This document shows positions 1-8,358 of a DNA stretch of 64,000 nt, piece after piece. Source of the stretch: Heliocidaris erythrogramma (Eukaryota; Echinodermata; Echinoidea; Camarodonta; Echinometridae); contig CM046864.1 in NCBI GenBank assembly GCA_025617745.1, forward strand, positions 186,001 through 250,000. Reading direction: 5' to 3'. The notes under the pieces were generated by a model that saw nothing but the letters and a program-made list of their open reading frames with translations, was not told the origin of the DNA and did no database searches. Positions within the stretch are counted from its first letter, which is position 1; every line of letters starts with the position of its first letter. The translations under genes were made by a program, and so were the position numbers.

Positions 1-249
1 GGACGTCCCTTGGAAATACATCCACTGTGCTTTCCAAACGTGTCGAAGGAAAGAAGGGAAGTGGGAGCAGGAGGAGTTGTACAGGGTATGATGTTTATCG
101 ACAATCACGTATTGGTTTATCTACACTTTCCATTTTTCCTCTACACCATGCTCCATCATTATGCATGGGATAACAGGATCCATGTGCAGCGCGTTCTCTG
201 CAGGAGTGGTAATGGCTACGCTATACCGACCAACCTATCTCCTCCATGA
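1..249 (+). CDS. Possible C-terminal end of an upstream protein, cut by window edge
   Basis: A reading frame is open from the first base to a TGA at 247-249. Its last A-T-G-A overlaps the ATG of the next gene at 246. The translated piece is about 80 residues with a hydrophobic aromatic stretch in the middle, and I recognise no family. A competing short frame (base 2 to the TGA at about 89-91) is also open from the window edge, so it is unclear which frame, if either, is coded. An in-frame ATG pair at about 88-93 could be a start, but most likely this is the tail of a gene lying to the left. Confidence is low. Confidence 0.25.
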   Translation, partial: GRPLEIHPLCFPNVSKERREVGAGGVVQGMMFIDNHVLVYLHFPFFLYTMLHHYAWDNRIHVQRVLCRSGNGYAIPTNLSPP

Positions 250-1421
250 AAAAGTTGGTGGGGGCCCTGAAGACTGACGTATGGGTAGACTATTCCAAGA
301 TCACCATGTGCAGTCTCATGAGCCATTGCAGGTTTGACCTGACTCGTGCCGATGAATGGATGTCTCCTCGGTACAGCGGCGATCAACGGTTTTATATCCC
401 ATTTTATCAACTCGATGCGATGTCCGTCGATGACACGGCGGACATCTCAAACTTTGGATTTCTGATACCTCGTGGCAGGAACAATACCAACGTCCATAGC
501 AGCGGCAACGGCCTGCGAAAGACCAATCTACTGCGTGCAATCCAGCATCTCGTGCAAAACCAGTACCGTATCTTTCATCCCCACAACGATCATCTCCACC
601 TGGTCTGTCTCAACAGGTTGGATCTGACGAACCCGATCACTTGTCCAGAGTATCACGAGGCACTTTTCATTTACCAGAAGAATAACGCCTTAGAATGGAA
701 CCCTCGTAAGAAAACCATCCCGTTTTATCGTTCCATCTTCTCCCATTCTCAACGGCAAACAGAGAGAAATTCTCGGTTTTCGTTCATCTACCTCTCTAAT
801 TTACAGCGTTCCAATTGCTACAACTACGATCACCTTCCTCATCGCCAAAAGGAACAACGAAGACTTTGTCGGCTGTATCGCTTCCGCGTAGGCTGTGCTT
901 TGGTAGGGACTCACGCCGCCAAGTGCGACGCATACCGTCCCGATATCGAGTCTGTGGGTCAAGAGTTTGTAGAGGCTTTGGAAAATCCTACCAATTATAA
1001 GGGTACCCGAGTGTCCAGTAGCGGAGAGGACATTTTCAAAAAATTCATCTTTCATCCTAAAAGGCACGACACCGACAACGACAGCGGCGACGGCGACGAC
1101 AAAACCACTGGCCTCGTGAGTTACAAGACGATCAAAAACCTAGAAAAAGGCATTTGTACATTCAAACGTTTCAATTTTAAGCAAATCAACGAAAATATAC
1201 TTTACAGCGATACTGTCCGTTTGAAAGTACCGCCTGCGAGTAGAAATCCTGTCAGCGGCATTTTTTCCTCCTCCTCGCCTGCGCACGCAAAAGTGAGAGG
1301 AAGAAGGCAAAAACGAGGGAGGGGGGGAGGAGAAGAAGGAGAAAGGCAAAGTACAGACCGACAAACAACGGTGGCCAATGCTATACAAGACGTTTGGAGA
1401 AACGAACTGTTGAAAGAGTGA
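246..1421 (+). CDS. Hypothetical 391-aa protein, virus-like region
   Basis: This is a long uninterrupted frame in a dense, intron-less block. I do not recognise the family. The first 270 residues look globular and rich in His, Asn and Arg. An acidic Asp/Gly patch follows at about residues 273-289, and a strongly basic Arg/Lys/Gly stretch at about 349-362 could be a nuclear localisation or nucleic-acid-binding signal. The first in-frame ATG after a stop is at 246, overlapping the preceding frame by four bases; later ATGs near 306 and 318 are alternatives. A canonical AATAAA follows at 1480, 59 bases past the stop, consistent with a single-gene transcript. Most short frames on the other strand here appear to be shadows. 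The protein may be structural or regulatory, but nothing in it decides which. Confidence 0.6.
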   Translation: MKKLVGALKTDVWVDYSKITMCSLMSHCRFDLTRADEWMSPRYSGDQRFYIPFYQLDAMSVDDTADISNFGFLIPRGRNNTNVHSSGNGLRKTNLLRAIQHLVQNQYRIFHPHNDHLHLVCLNRLDLTNPITCPEYHEALFIYQKNNALEWNPRKKTIPFYRSIFSHSQRQTERNSRFSFIYLSNLQRSNCYNYDHLPHRQKEQRRLCRLYRFRVGCALVGTHAAKCDAYRPDIESVGQEFVEALENPTNYKGTRVSSSGEDIFKKFIFHPKRHDTDNDSGDGDDKTTGLVSYKTIKNLEKGICTFKRFNFKQINENILYSDTVRLKVPPASRNPVSGIFSSSSPAHAKVRGRRQKRGRGGGEEGERQSTDRQTTVANAIQDVWRNELLKE

Positions 1422-1479
1422 TAAAACGACACTTTGGTTTTTATATCCTTCCACAATGTATACACACAAACTATGACAA

Positions 1480-1485
1480 AATAAA
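1480..1485 (+). promoter_or_regulatory. Polyadenylation signal AATAAA
   Basis: An exact AATAAA lies 59 bases downstream of the stop codon at 1421, in a short AT-rich stretch before the next promoter. Its position fits 3'-end formation for the 391-aa gene. Confidence 0.5.
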
Positions 1486-1654
1486 GTAAAGTAACGTTGG
1501 TTAAACGTGGATTGAAAATGCACATGTACGTATGGCTGTCCGATTGTTTTCACGAATTCTATTAGAAACGGCACAGCATATGTACGAAAGACACGGTTCA
1601 AATTCCCCTTTGCTTCCAAAACAGAGTCGAGGGAGGGGAAGTTCTCTCTTACTC

Positions 1655-1680
1655 ACCCTCTCTCTCTCTCTCTCTCTCTT
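1655..1680 (+). repeat. (TC)n microsatellite between genes
   Basis: A CT/TC run lies in the 440-base gap between the 391-aa gene and the next TATA box. The remainder of 1422-1803 holds the polyadenylation signal at 1480 and no further gene that I can support. Confidence 0.7.
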
Positions 1681-1803
1681 GTTCTTTCTTGCTCTTTCTA
1701 CAATTTCTTTCGCTTTCACTAAAATCAAGCCATGACCACGAAGATTGTAAAAGTTCACCCCCAGCCCCGATAAAGTAGTGACACATTGTCCTGTGCACCA
1801 AAG

Positions 1804-1810
1804 TATAAAA
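1804..1810 (+). promoter_or_regulatory. TATA box (TATAAAA) of the SKP1/EloC-like gene
   Basis: TATAAAA followed by AG-rich DNA lies 52 bases before the ATG at 1862. This is the spacing expected for a core promoter with a very short 5' leader. The 682-aa gene has the same arrangement (TATAAAA at 4433). Confidence 0.55.
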
Positions 1811-1861
1811 AGAGAAGACAAGTGTGGAATGAATGATCGTGGGGTTGTTTTATGTTAGCTT

Positions 1862-2185
1862 ATGTTAAATACGACCAACATGCTTTACGATATCATCGTA
1901 CATAGCGATAGGAACTTAACTGTCTATCTTAACGCTCCCATCGCATACATGGCGGACATAGAAAAACGGAAGAATGTCAACGACGAAGAAGACCTCGAGG
2001 TATATCTTCTGGAGGTGGATGAAACGGGAGTTGACAAAATCGTAGGGCTCCTTCAGGAGTGCAGAAGATACGGCAATAAAGGCTCCATCGTCGTTGTGAT
2101 CGAGCATCCAGCCACAAACCTTCTCTTCGACTTTGTTTACAACGGAGATGATGCCGTCGTTAGCAATATAGATGATATCGATTAA
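1862..2185 (+). CDS. Small SKP1/Elongin-C-like (BTB fold) adaptor candidate, 107 aa
   Basis: This small protein begins 52 bases after a TATAAAA box. Residues 8-20 give two beta strands around a Ser-Asp turn (IIVHSD then LTVYLNA). An Ala-rich helix and an acidic disordered insert follow. Residues 44-70 then give a strand and helix (LEVYLLEV, then VDKIVGLLQECRRYG). This order resembles the start of SKP1 and Elongin C, where a strand-turn-strand, a helix, an acidic loop, a strand and a helix ending in a cysteine-containing tract form the cullin-binding BTB fold. Residues 82-95 could be the last helix. The assignment rests on pattern reading only and has no catalytic residues to test. The gene overlaps the start of the next one, a ZYG11/ZER1-like protein; that family works with Elongin C. 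A second ATG at 1880 is possible. The alternative is an unrelated small acidic protein. Confidence 0.45.
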   Translation: MLNTTNMLYDIIVHSDRNLTVYLNAPIAYMADIEKRKNVNDEEDLEVYLLEVDETGVDKIVGLLQECRRYGNKGSIVVVIEHPATNLLFDFVYNGDDAVVSNIDDID

Positions 2186-4313
2186 ACTAACGAAAGAAGA
2201 CGAAGAAGAAGAAGAAGAAGAAGTAGAAAAAGAAAAGAAACAATTTACAGACGTATTAAAACAATGTTGCCGCACATTACGACAGAAGATAACGATGAAC
2301 GTCCCTGCACCCTTGCGAGCTTACGCGGCTGTCAACATTTTAAGCGATATCAATCCCAGCCGATGGGACGGTACCGACTTGAAGTGGCTGGTGGCGCTGT
2401 GCGACGTTGATATTGTCAAACATTGCGTGCTTCGAAATAAATTTGAACCACGCACTTTCGATTTCCTCTGTAAGCACGGTTTCCTGAAAAACGCGAGTAT
2501 AGACATTTCCTTTTCCACCAACATCAGCGTCGATCGATTGAAAAGAAATTTTGAAAGAGCGAAAACCGATTGCAAGCGCCTCCAACTGTTCCGAGCAAGA
2601 TTCTGCACAAACTTCGAGTTAGACCATCTCCGATTGTTGGCGGAATATTGTCCAAACTTACGCGTGTTGGATTTGACGGGATGTTATCGTGTGTTCCAGA
2701 GTGAGAGTGCGGATTTTGCCGGTGTATTTGAAAAATTTACCTCTCTCAAAACCCTTACCCTGATAGGATGCGACCCAGCATCACAGACCGTTTCGAAGGT
2801 ACTGAGAGTTATGCCGAGTCTGTCGGTGATCAGACTGAACAGCGCCTTCTGGCTAGGACCTGACCTTTGCATCCAACTCGGTCGTCGATGCATATCAGAG
2901 CTCGTTCTTCAAAACTGTGTCCGCATGCCCGAACTGACCGGCCGTATCGTCGGCAATTTAAAACAATTGCGAGTGTTGGATCTATCCATCGATTCCACTC
3001 CGTATGCCGAGACGCACGGACACATATCGACCTACACCGATTGTTGGGACTATTTGGAGCATCTGCCCTCATTGGAAGAGCTGGACGTGTCCGGATGCGA
3101 GGTAGACGTCGGACGGGTGCGCGCTCTATCGGCGGACCAGTTCGAAAAGTTGCATTTGAATTCAATCACGTCGGCGCAGTCGTGCGAGGATATCCTCAAT
3201 CGCTTCGTGAAAAGTTTTGGTACAGAGGACAAATTTTACGACTATTTCTTCGCTCGTTACGGACACCGCCATGATTTTCTCCAATGGGCATACTCTCGAA
3301 CCGTGGAAGATCATGTCCCCATTTTCGAAAGGGCATGGAACATACTGTCTTCACCCGCGGCCAGAATTTTTTACGCCGGAAAATACGTGGAAGTCTACAA
3401 AGAGTGCCTGTTTTATGGGATATACGGTCCACAAACTTCCCCCGTCCTACCGGAGCTCCATCTGGATCGCGGGTTACTGGGCATTGATTACTCGTTGCAG
3501 GTCGCCTACAAACTGGGGATGCTAGTATTGCAACGCGGGCGTATAACGGAAGTGCAGTCTAAAATATATCATTACGCGGTGCAAGAAATTTTTGGTATTC
3601 TTCATCATGGAATAGACGTCCGTGATGCCGCGATAGAATTGCGTGGTTCCCAGCACCTCTTTAAATTGATCGAGCAAGTTATCGATGTGCACGCCAAACA
3701 CGGAAAAAAAGAGGCTGCGATTACTCGTTTCTCGAGAGAGGAATTTTTGACCAAGATTTGTTATGAAGATGCAGTTGGCATATGTACCCAACTTTTTATG
3801 CCTGCCGCGACAGATGCCGATTTAACGGTAAAGCCCCAACAGATGAAAGCGCTTTGCGCCATGCAGAAAACCCACCTCGTCGGCCAAGTGTTCGAGAAAC
3901 GGGACGGGACGTGGAACACGTCTGACGCGGAATTAGTTGTTTCCTTTCTGCAAGTTGCCTTGGTTTACGTTGTCGTCGTGATGTATTCCCTGCGGCTGCA
4001 GCAGCGGCACTTCGATTGGCTCCCTCGATTAGATATGTTTTTAGATAAAGCCTTATACCTCTTGAAGAAGGGATACCGCAGCGACAAATACACTGATTTT
4101 TGGGGTTTGTCTATGGAGAACACCGTTTTCTCACGTATACGGTCGGAATCATGGTGCAGCTATATGGAGGATGTAAAAGGGTACCTCGAAACTGTAGATG
4201 TCAACAATCCTCGTGTCAAATCTTACTGCCATAAGATTTACACGTTTATTCGAATTTTAATCCAAAACCAGACGCCACCAGACCGTGTCATGCCACGCCA
4301 TCCAAAGTGGTAG
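2172..4313 (+). CDS. ZYG11/ZER1-like leucine-rich-repeat protein with BC-box-like motif, 713 aa
   Basis: An acidic Glu-rich head (residues 9-22) precedes a second possible start at residue 42 (base 2295). Residues 47-56 (PLRAYAAVNI) fit the BC-box pattern [APST]-L-x3-[CAS]-x3-[AILV] used to bind Elongin C. Leucine-rich repeats with the L-x-L-x-x-C signature of the cysteine-containing class run over about residues 162-330 (NLRVLDLTGC, SLKTLTLIGC, QLRVLDLS, SLEELDVSGC). The remaining 380 residues look entirely helical, like an ARM-type region. The order BC box, LRRs, helical repeats and a length near 700-770 aa are those of ZYG11B and ZER1, substrate receptors of CUL2 ubiquitin ligases. A CUL2 box is not clear. 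The 5' end overlaps the SKP1/EloC-like gene by 14 bases, and the start at 2295 would avoid this. A plain LRR protein is the alternative. Confidence 0.6.
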   Translation: MISIKLTKEDEEEEEEEVEKEKKQFTDVLKQCCRTLRQKITMNVPAPLRAYAAVNILSDINPSRWDGTDLKWLVALCDVDIVKHCVLRNKFEPRTFDFLCKHGFLKNASIDISFSTNISVDRLKRNFERAKTDCKRLQLFRARFCTNFELDHLRLLAEYCPNLRVLDLTGCYRVFQSESADFAGVFEKFTSLKTLTLIGCDPASQTVSKVLRVMPSLSVIRLNSAFWLGPDLCIQLGRRCISELVLQNCVRMPELTGRIVGNLKQLRVLDLSIDSTPYAETHGHISTYTDCWDYLEHLPSLEELDVSGCEVDVGRVRALSADQFEKLHLNSITSAQSCEDILNRFVKSFGTEDKFYDYFFARYGHRHDFLQWAYSRTVEDHVPIFERAWNILSSPAARIFYAGKYVEVYKECLFYGIYGPQTSPVLPELHLDRGLLGIDYSLQVAYKLGMLVLQRGRITEVQSKIYHYAVQEIFGILHHGIDVRDAAIELRGSQHLFKLIEQVIDVHAKHGKKEAAITRFSREEFLTKICYEDAVGICTQLFMPAATDADLTVKPQQMKALCAMQKTHLVGQVFEKRDGTWNTSDAELVVSFLQVALVYVVVVMYSLRLQQRHFDWLPRLDMFLDKALYLLKKGYRSDKYTDFWGLSMENTVFSRIRSESWCSYMEDVKGYLETVDVNNPRVKSYCHKIYTFIRILIQNQTPPDRVMPRHPKW

Positions 4314-4346
4314 CGAGTATGGATTGGTAGCTTGAGCGTGATTATG

Positions 4347-4420
4347 CTTCTTCTCCTTCTTCTCCTTCTTCTCCTTCTTCTCCTTCTTCTCCTTCTTCTC
4401 CTTCTTCTTCTTCTTCTCAG
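4347..4420 (+). repeat. CTTCTTCTC tandem repeat just upstream of a TATA box
   Basis: About eight copies of a nine-base CTTCTTCTC unit fill most of the gap between the LRR gene and the next promoter. The tract ends about 13 bases before TATAAAA at 4433. Polypyrimidine tracts next to a promoter can be GAGA-factor-like or nucleosome-excluding elements, but it may be only simple-sequence DNA. Confidence 0.8.
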
Positions 4421-4432
4421 GCTATAAAAGAC

Positions 4433-4439
4433 GTCTGTT
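4433..4439 (+). promoter_or_regulatory. TATA box (TATAAAA) of the 682-aa gene
   Basis: TATAAAA lies 175 bases before the ATG at 4614. It directly follows the polypyrimidine repeat and leaves a GC-rich leader of roughly 145 bases. Confidence 0.55.
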
Positions 4440-4613
4440 TTGAAAGAAATGGTTTACCCACAGACCGCTGCTGTATCCCCGTTGCGCGTTCCGTCCAGTG
4501 GCGGCAGTGACAGGTGACGGTCTACCTGAACCACGATACGAGCCTATATAGCTCCACCGGACGAGGTTCCAGCAGAGCACCTACGAGTGAGCACCTTCCA
4601 GTAAGCAGGTACG

Positions 4614-6662
4614 ATGGCATCTACCATGTCATCTACATGCAACTTCGTGCGTAAAAGCCTGGTTGAAATTCTTAGAGCCAGACACATCAGGGAGGAGAGG
4701 ATTGTCGAGTTCTTGAAATATCCGGGCTGGTTTGTCAGCGGTTCGTTCGTGGCATTTGCCGATAGATGCGCTCAACTCAAAAACCACGCATCTTTCGTGG
4801 ATGCCGTTGCCACAGACTGCCGATGCCTCGATGAAAAGGAAAGATCGGTCTATTGCCAACTTTTACCGGGAGACATCGACATCTATTGCAGCAATCCCGT
4901 CGCTTTCAAGAATTCCTTTTCCGATATCTTCTTCAAAGACCAGCGGCCAGATGGCATCATGGACATTGCCCTAAACGTCATCTACCTCGCGGCAGACTGC
5001 CCGGAGGATATTTACAAGCCTTTCGACTGCACCATGACCATGTTGGTCTACGAACCGTGTACCGACACCATCACGTATAGTCCCGAGTACACCCACTCTT
5101 TTAAAACGAGCAAGACATTTCTGTTGCAACGGGCCTCCTCCATCCAAAGACTCTGCAGGTGTTCGGCTAGACTCACCGCCTGGTACGACGACGAGTACCG
5201 GTTGGCCATCAACGACGACACTTTTTACGAAGTGTACCAAGGAGGCTTTTTGAATCAAGGCCGAAACGCTGAAAACGGGATGGGATATTGCGGGGGTGTG
5301 GTACCGGCCCGCAATTTCTACAGCAGAAGAAGGTGCGTCGTATGCGATGAATACTGTCCCAACGAATCCTACATGAAAAGCATCTATTTTCACACCCATA
5401 CCTGCGAAGGGTGTATTTCGGAAGGCCTCTCCTCTCGAGAGAACCTTCCAGGCCACCGCCGTTGGAAGGGTCTGAAAGGCAAAAAGGTTTTACTGGTAGG
5501 TGGGCGCACAAATTTTGGAAGTTGTGTACTGGAAGAACTCTGCCGTACCGGTGTTCTCGACAGGATTTATGTGACGACTCGTCCCAACAACATGGAAGAT
5601 TTACGAAAAAGGATCAAAGAGTTGATCGCTGACATGGTCGAGACCGCTCCCCTTATCGTGCCCGTTCGCTACGATTTCGAGGATCCAACCGATTTCGACA
5701 ATCTTCCCATAGACGAGGTCGATGTTATTGTCTTCAATGCGTGGTACGTTGAGCGGAAGGAATGGAGCAGAACGGTGAGAGGGTGGAGTAGCGATAATTT
5801 CGCCAGCCGTTGGAGGACCTTGGATAACTTTATACGCGGATTCTTGGGTAATTATATCTCGAAACGGATGAAACAAAAGGCCCCTCTCAATATCCAACAC
5901 TATGTGCAGATCGACTGTCGGGAAGCGAGCAACGTTCCATCCAACGGTGTCCTGCACGGTCGAAACATGACAAACAGTATTATCAAACTGTCCCAGAAAC
6001 ACGCTCTCCTCGGGTCGACCGAGGCCCTGGCCCAGCTCAACACCTTCTGCATGTTTTACGAACCGGGTTTCATTTCGTTGGGGCAGAAGGAAGTATATTA
6101 TGGCTGCAAGCCCGGCATGTTGGAACATTCCCTGAGCAAAAGACTGCGTACCGGAGAGGACATCACCGAGATCGTCAAGACCGTCTACGAAAGTGTAGAG
6201 GACGAATACAAAGAAGAGGGAGGGACGGGAAAGTGTCCTTATTCCCTCTTCCACGATTATGTTGTGGGCCTGGTCCAGGGTCGGTGGAAGGCCGAGAGGT
6301 CTGTCGAGAACCAGCTCAGACACTCTGCCGTTCTTCTCAACGAGAACATGGAGAGGTGGATTAAAATGGGCAAGGGCAGGTTGATGGCGATGGGTCCAAA
6401 TAACAAGTCCCTCTATCCTCGTCTGAGTCGAGAAACGAGTTATTCCCAGTCCCTCCGTAAAGAGGGTCTTGCCCATCGTAAAAGGAAGGAACGAGAAAGG
6501 AAAAACGAGGAGGAGGAGGAGGAGGAAGAAGAAGAAGACGGGGATATAAGGAACAAGAGGAGGACAAAGGCGATAAGGTTATCGGAATCAGAGGAAGAAG
6601 AGGATCATGCCGAGAAAGAGATTCATCGACCACCCAAAAGCTGCAGTTGCCTGGTCGTCTAG
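4614..6662 (+). CDS. Fusion protein: nucleotidyltransferase-like, Cys/His cluster, Rossmann/SDR-like, CaaX-like end; 682 aa
   Basis: Residues 39-47 (WFVSGSFVA) and 85-91 (PGDIDIY) give the G-S ... D-x-D signature of the nucleotidyltransferase fold, with FDC near residue 138 as a possible third acid. Residues 241-267 hold a Cys/His cluster (C241, C244, C248, H260, H262, C264, C267) that could bind zinc. Residues 288-302 (LKGKKVLLVGGRTNFG) match the glycine-rich loop of short-chain dehydrogenase/reductase Rossmann folds, and residues 368-376 end a strand with FNAW where SDRs carry NNA(A/G). The SDR catalytic Tyr-x3-Lys is not evident, so this part may bind a nucleotide without catalysis. The tail is basic, then Glu-rich, and ends in CLVV, which fits a CaaX prenylation box. 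The ATG at 4614 has G at +4. I infer a modifying or membrane-tethered regulatory protein; the substrate is unknown. Confidence 0.6.
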   Translation: MASTMSSTCNFVRKSLVEILRARHIREERIVEFLKYPGWFVSGSFVAFADRCAQLKNHASFVDAVATDCRCLDEKERSVYCQLLPGDIDIYCSNPVAFKNSFSDIFFKDQRPDGIMDIALNVIYLAADCPEDIYKPFDCTMTMLVYEPCTDTITYSPEYTHSFKTSKTFLLQRASSIQRLCRCSARLTAWYDDEYRLAINDDTFYEVYQGGFLNQGRNAENGMGYCGGVVPARNFYSRRRCVVCDEYCPNESYMKSIYFHTHTCEGCISEGLSSRENLPGHRRWKGLKGKKVLLVGGRTNFGSCVLEELCRTGVLDRIYVTTRPNNMEDLRKRIKELIADMVETAPLIVPVRYDFEDPTDFDNLPIDEVDVIVFNAWYVERKEWSRTVRGWSSDNFASRWRTLDNFIRGFLGNYISKRMKQKAPLNIQHYVQIDCREASNVPSNGVLHGRNMTNSIIKLSQKHALLGSTEALAQLNTFCMFYEPGFISLGQKEVYYGCKPGMLEHSLSKRLRTGEDITEIVKTVYESVEDEYKEEGGTGKCPYSLFHDYVVGLVQGRWKAERSVENQLRHSAVLLNENMERWIKMGKGRLMAMGPNNKSLYPRLSRETSYSQSLRKEGLAHRKRKERERKNEEEEEEEEEEDGDIRNKRRTKAIRLSESEEEEDHAEKEIHRPPKSCSCLVV

Positions 6663-7726
6663 CCAGAGTGTCAGAAAGTCGGTCGTGTACAGTCCTAGAC
6701 CGGAAAAATAGAGAGGAGGACAAGATGCATCGGTTTACAATACGATGAGCCATTACAAGAAGGAGAACGAGATGAAGATATCTGCTGGTCTTGTCAGAAT
6801 ATAAAGAAGTGATAGTTGTGTCGTTTCATAGATCGCTCCCCCCCCCCCCCTCCCCCAAGTTGCAGAGCGTGATGAAGTGACAGGTGTGTATAATCCTAGA
6901 CCGAATAAATGCCGTACCACATACAGTATATTTATTCTTCTCAGTTTCATTAATGTCTTTATGAGGCAACTAGATATTGACGCTTTATAAATATCTAAAC
7001 TGGATTGAATTGGATTGGATAAATAGAGAGGAGGACGGATTCCCGGTCGTCTAGCCAAGACTTCGCCAAAAATCTACGGAGGCCCGGTCGCAAGAATTTG
7101 GGTTTCCCAAAACCCCATAGCCGCATTTACACAACAGTATAATGGTTTCTAAGGAGACATTTACAGTTCAGCCGAGACTCTTCTGTAGCGGTTTCACATA
7201 AACAAAAATTGTTTATTTTATGCAATTAGGCAGCACAGCGTGTACGTGCGATGTGGGTTTGTCTTAGTTGTTTCTTTAACCAATCCGATTGCTCCCATAG
7301 CTATGTGGTTCGCGAAAACGCAAATTCTGACAGAATGTGAGGAAGTGACAGTTGGGTACATTTATACATAAAATACCGTACCACGTACAGTCTCATTTAG
7401 TCTCAGCCTCTGAGAGGAGAAGGACGGATGCATCGGTACCTCGTTTCCCAACACGACGAGCCAGTACAAGAAGAAGAAGGAGAACAAGAACATGAAGATA
7501 CCCTCTCGCCTAGCCACAATGTAAAGAAGTCATAGTCGTGTCGTTTCCTAGACCACCCACCCCAAAAGCTGCGGAGGCCAGAGAGAAGGTAAGTGACCGC
7601 CGTGTGTGTAAAATAAATAGAGAGCTTAGCCTGAGGAAGTGAAAGGTGTGTAGTTTCCTAGACCGAATAAATAGCGAGGGGGGAGGAGGAGTACGAGGAC
7701 GGGCGCATCGGTACCTCGTTTGCAAC
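6663..7726 (+). repeat. Reiterated intergenic modules carrying copies of gene-end and promoter-like segments
   Basis: No gene is supported here. Several blocks recur. A GATGCATCGG-type block with a run resembling acgatgagcca..acaagaag appears at about 6726-6790 and 7429-7490, and its head again at 7704, just before the RING start codon. A block reading gaagtga..ggtgtgt...tcctagaccg(aataaa) appears near 6682, 6872, 7533 and 7636. The 3' end of the 682-aa gene (ggtcgtctagcca, about 6650-6665) is repeated near 7045 and, more diverged, near 7497. AATAAA motifs at 6904-6909, about 7611 and about 7667 could end transcripts. A C-run lies at 6839-6850. The pattern suggests serial duplication of gene boundaries. 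Confidence 0.6.
7155..7235 (+). repeat. Host-type dispersed repeat fragment inside the virus-like block
   Basis: About 75 bases here (motifs gagactctt.tgtagcggttt, then acataaac...ttgtttattttatgcaa) closely resemble 19051-19128 at the right end of the transposon-like element at 18155-19173 in the host-like half. The orientation is the same. It appears to be a remnant of a host element that landed between two virus-like genes. Confidence 0.55.
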
Positions 7727-8233
7727 ATGGAGACCCACTCGGTACAACGCCTCCGCCTGGTATTTCAAATGCCCTTTCGATTGGGGGGTGGCGAAAATCG
7801 AGTCCTTGGCCTCATCTTGGACGAATTTTCCAAGGAGGAGGAGGTTTTTTACGATATCTTTTGCCACACGGTGAGAGATCTTTGTATCCGGCCCAGCGAG
7901 CTCGATGAGAAATCCACCACGCAAATATGCCTCGATGTGGTACGAGACAATCTGTACTTTTGTCAGCCTCTCATCGAAGCGTTGTATCGAGTGTGTCAAG
8001 CACGGTGCGGGGAAGTCACCTTAACCCGCCATCCAAACCGGGGCACCTGCAACCTCTGTTGTAGAGACGATGGCGAGGTGATCCATACGGCTTGTTGCGA
8101 CCGAACCTATTTCCACCCAAAGTGTCTATTTGACCGCATGGTGATCGGGTTGGACGGATTGTCTTTCGAGGACCGTCTGCCCGCCCATCTGATTTGCCCC
8201 GCTTGTACAAAACCCCTAGAGACACGAAATTGA
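7727..8233 (+). CDS. RING-type zinc-finger protein, 168 aa
   Basis: The start chosen is the ATG in the good context AACATGG at 7727; an upstream in-frame ATG at 7646 adds 27 Gly/Arg-rich residues and is less likely. Counting from 7727, about 100 residues of helical, unrecognised sequence precede a C-terminal RING-like finger: C108-x2-C111, C123 or C124, H130-x2-C133, then C157-PA-C160. The spacing is that of a RING domain with a long last loop, and the CPxC end is typical. RING domains recruit E2 ubiquitin-conjugating enzymes, so a ubiquitin-ligase role is the family expectation. It does not resemble RBX1. It faces the large LRR gene tail to tail with a 125-base gap. It could instead be a PHD-like or unusual treble-clef finger. 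Confidence 0.6.
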   Translation: METHSVQRLRLVFQMPFRLGGGENRVLGLILDEFSKEEEVFYDIFCHTVRDLCIRPSELDEKSTTQICLDVVRDNLYFCQPLIEALYRVCQARCGEVTLTRHPNRGTCNLCCRDDGEVIHTACCDRTYFHPKCLFDRMVIGLDGLSFEDRLPAHLICPACTKPLETRN

Positions 8234-8275
8234 ACAAAAGTAAACGAGGCTTGTATCTTTTTAAAAATATCATCA

Positions 8276-8325
8276 TCTTCTTCTTTTTCTTTTTCTTCTT
8301 CTTCTTCTTCTTTACTTCCCCTTGC
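8276..8325 (+). repeat. CTT-rich low-complexity tract between convergent genes
   Basis: A (CTT/TTC)n run lies in the 125-base gap between the stop codons of the RING gene and the opposing 1047-aa gene. No AATAAA is visible on either strand in this gap. Confidence 0.65.
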
Positions 8326-8358
8326 TCCCACTCTCTTACTCTCCTTCTCGTACTCTTT

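Noticed and set aside
1140-1619. Minus-strand open frames opposite the 391-aa gene
   Set aside because: Their composition is Ser/Phe/Cys-rich, as expected from the complement of a charged coding region, and they have no family signature.
5601-6476. 291-codon minus-strand frame opposite the 682-aa gene
   Set aside because: It lies wholly inside a gene with convincing motifs and has no recognisable domain, so it is a shadow frame.
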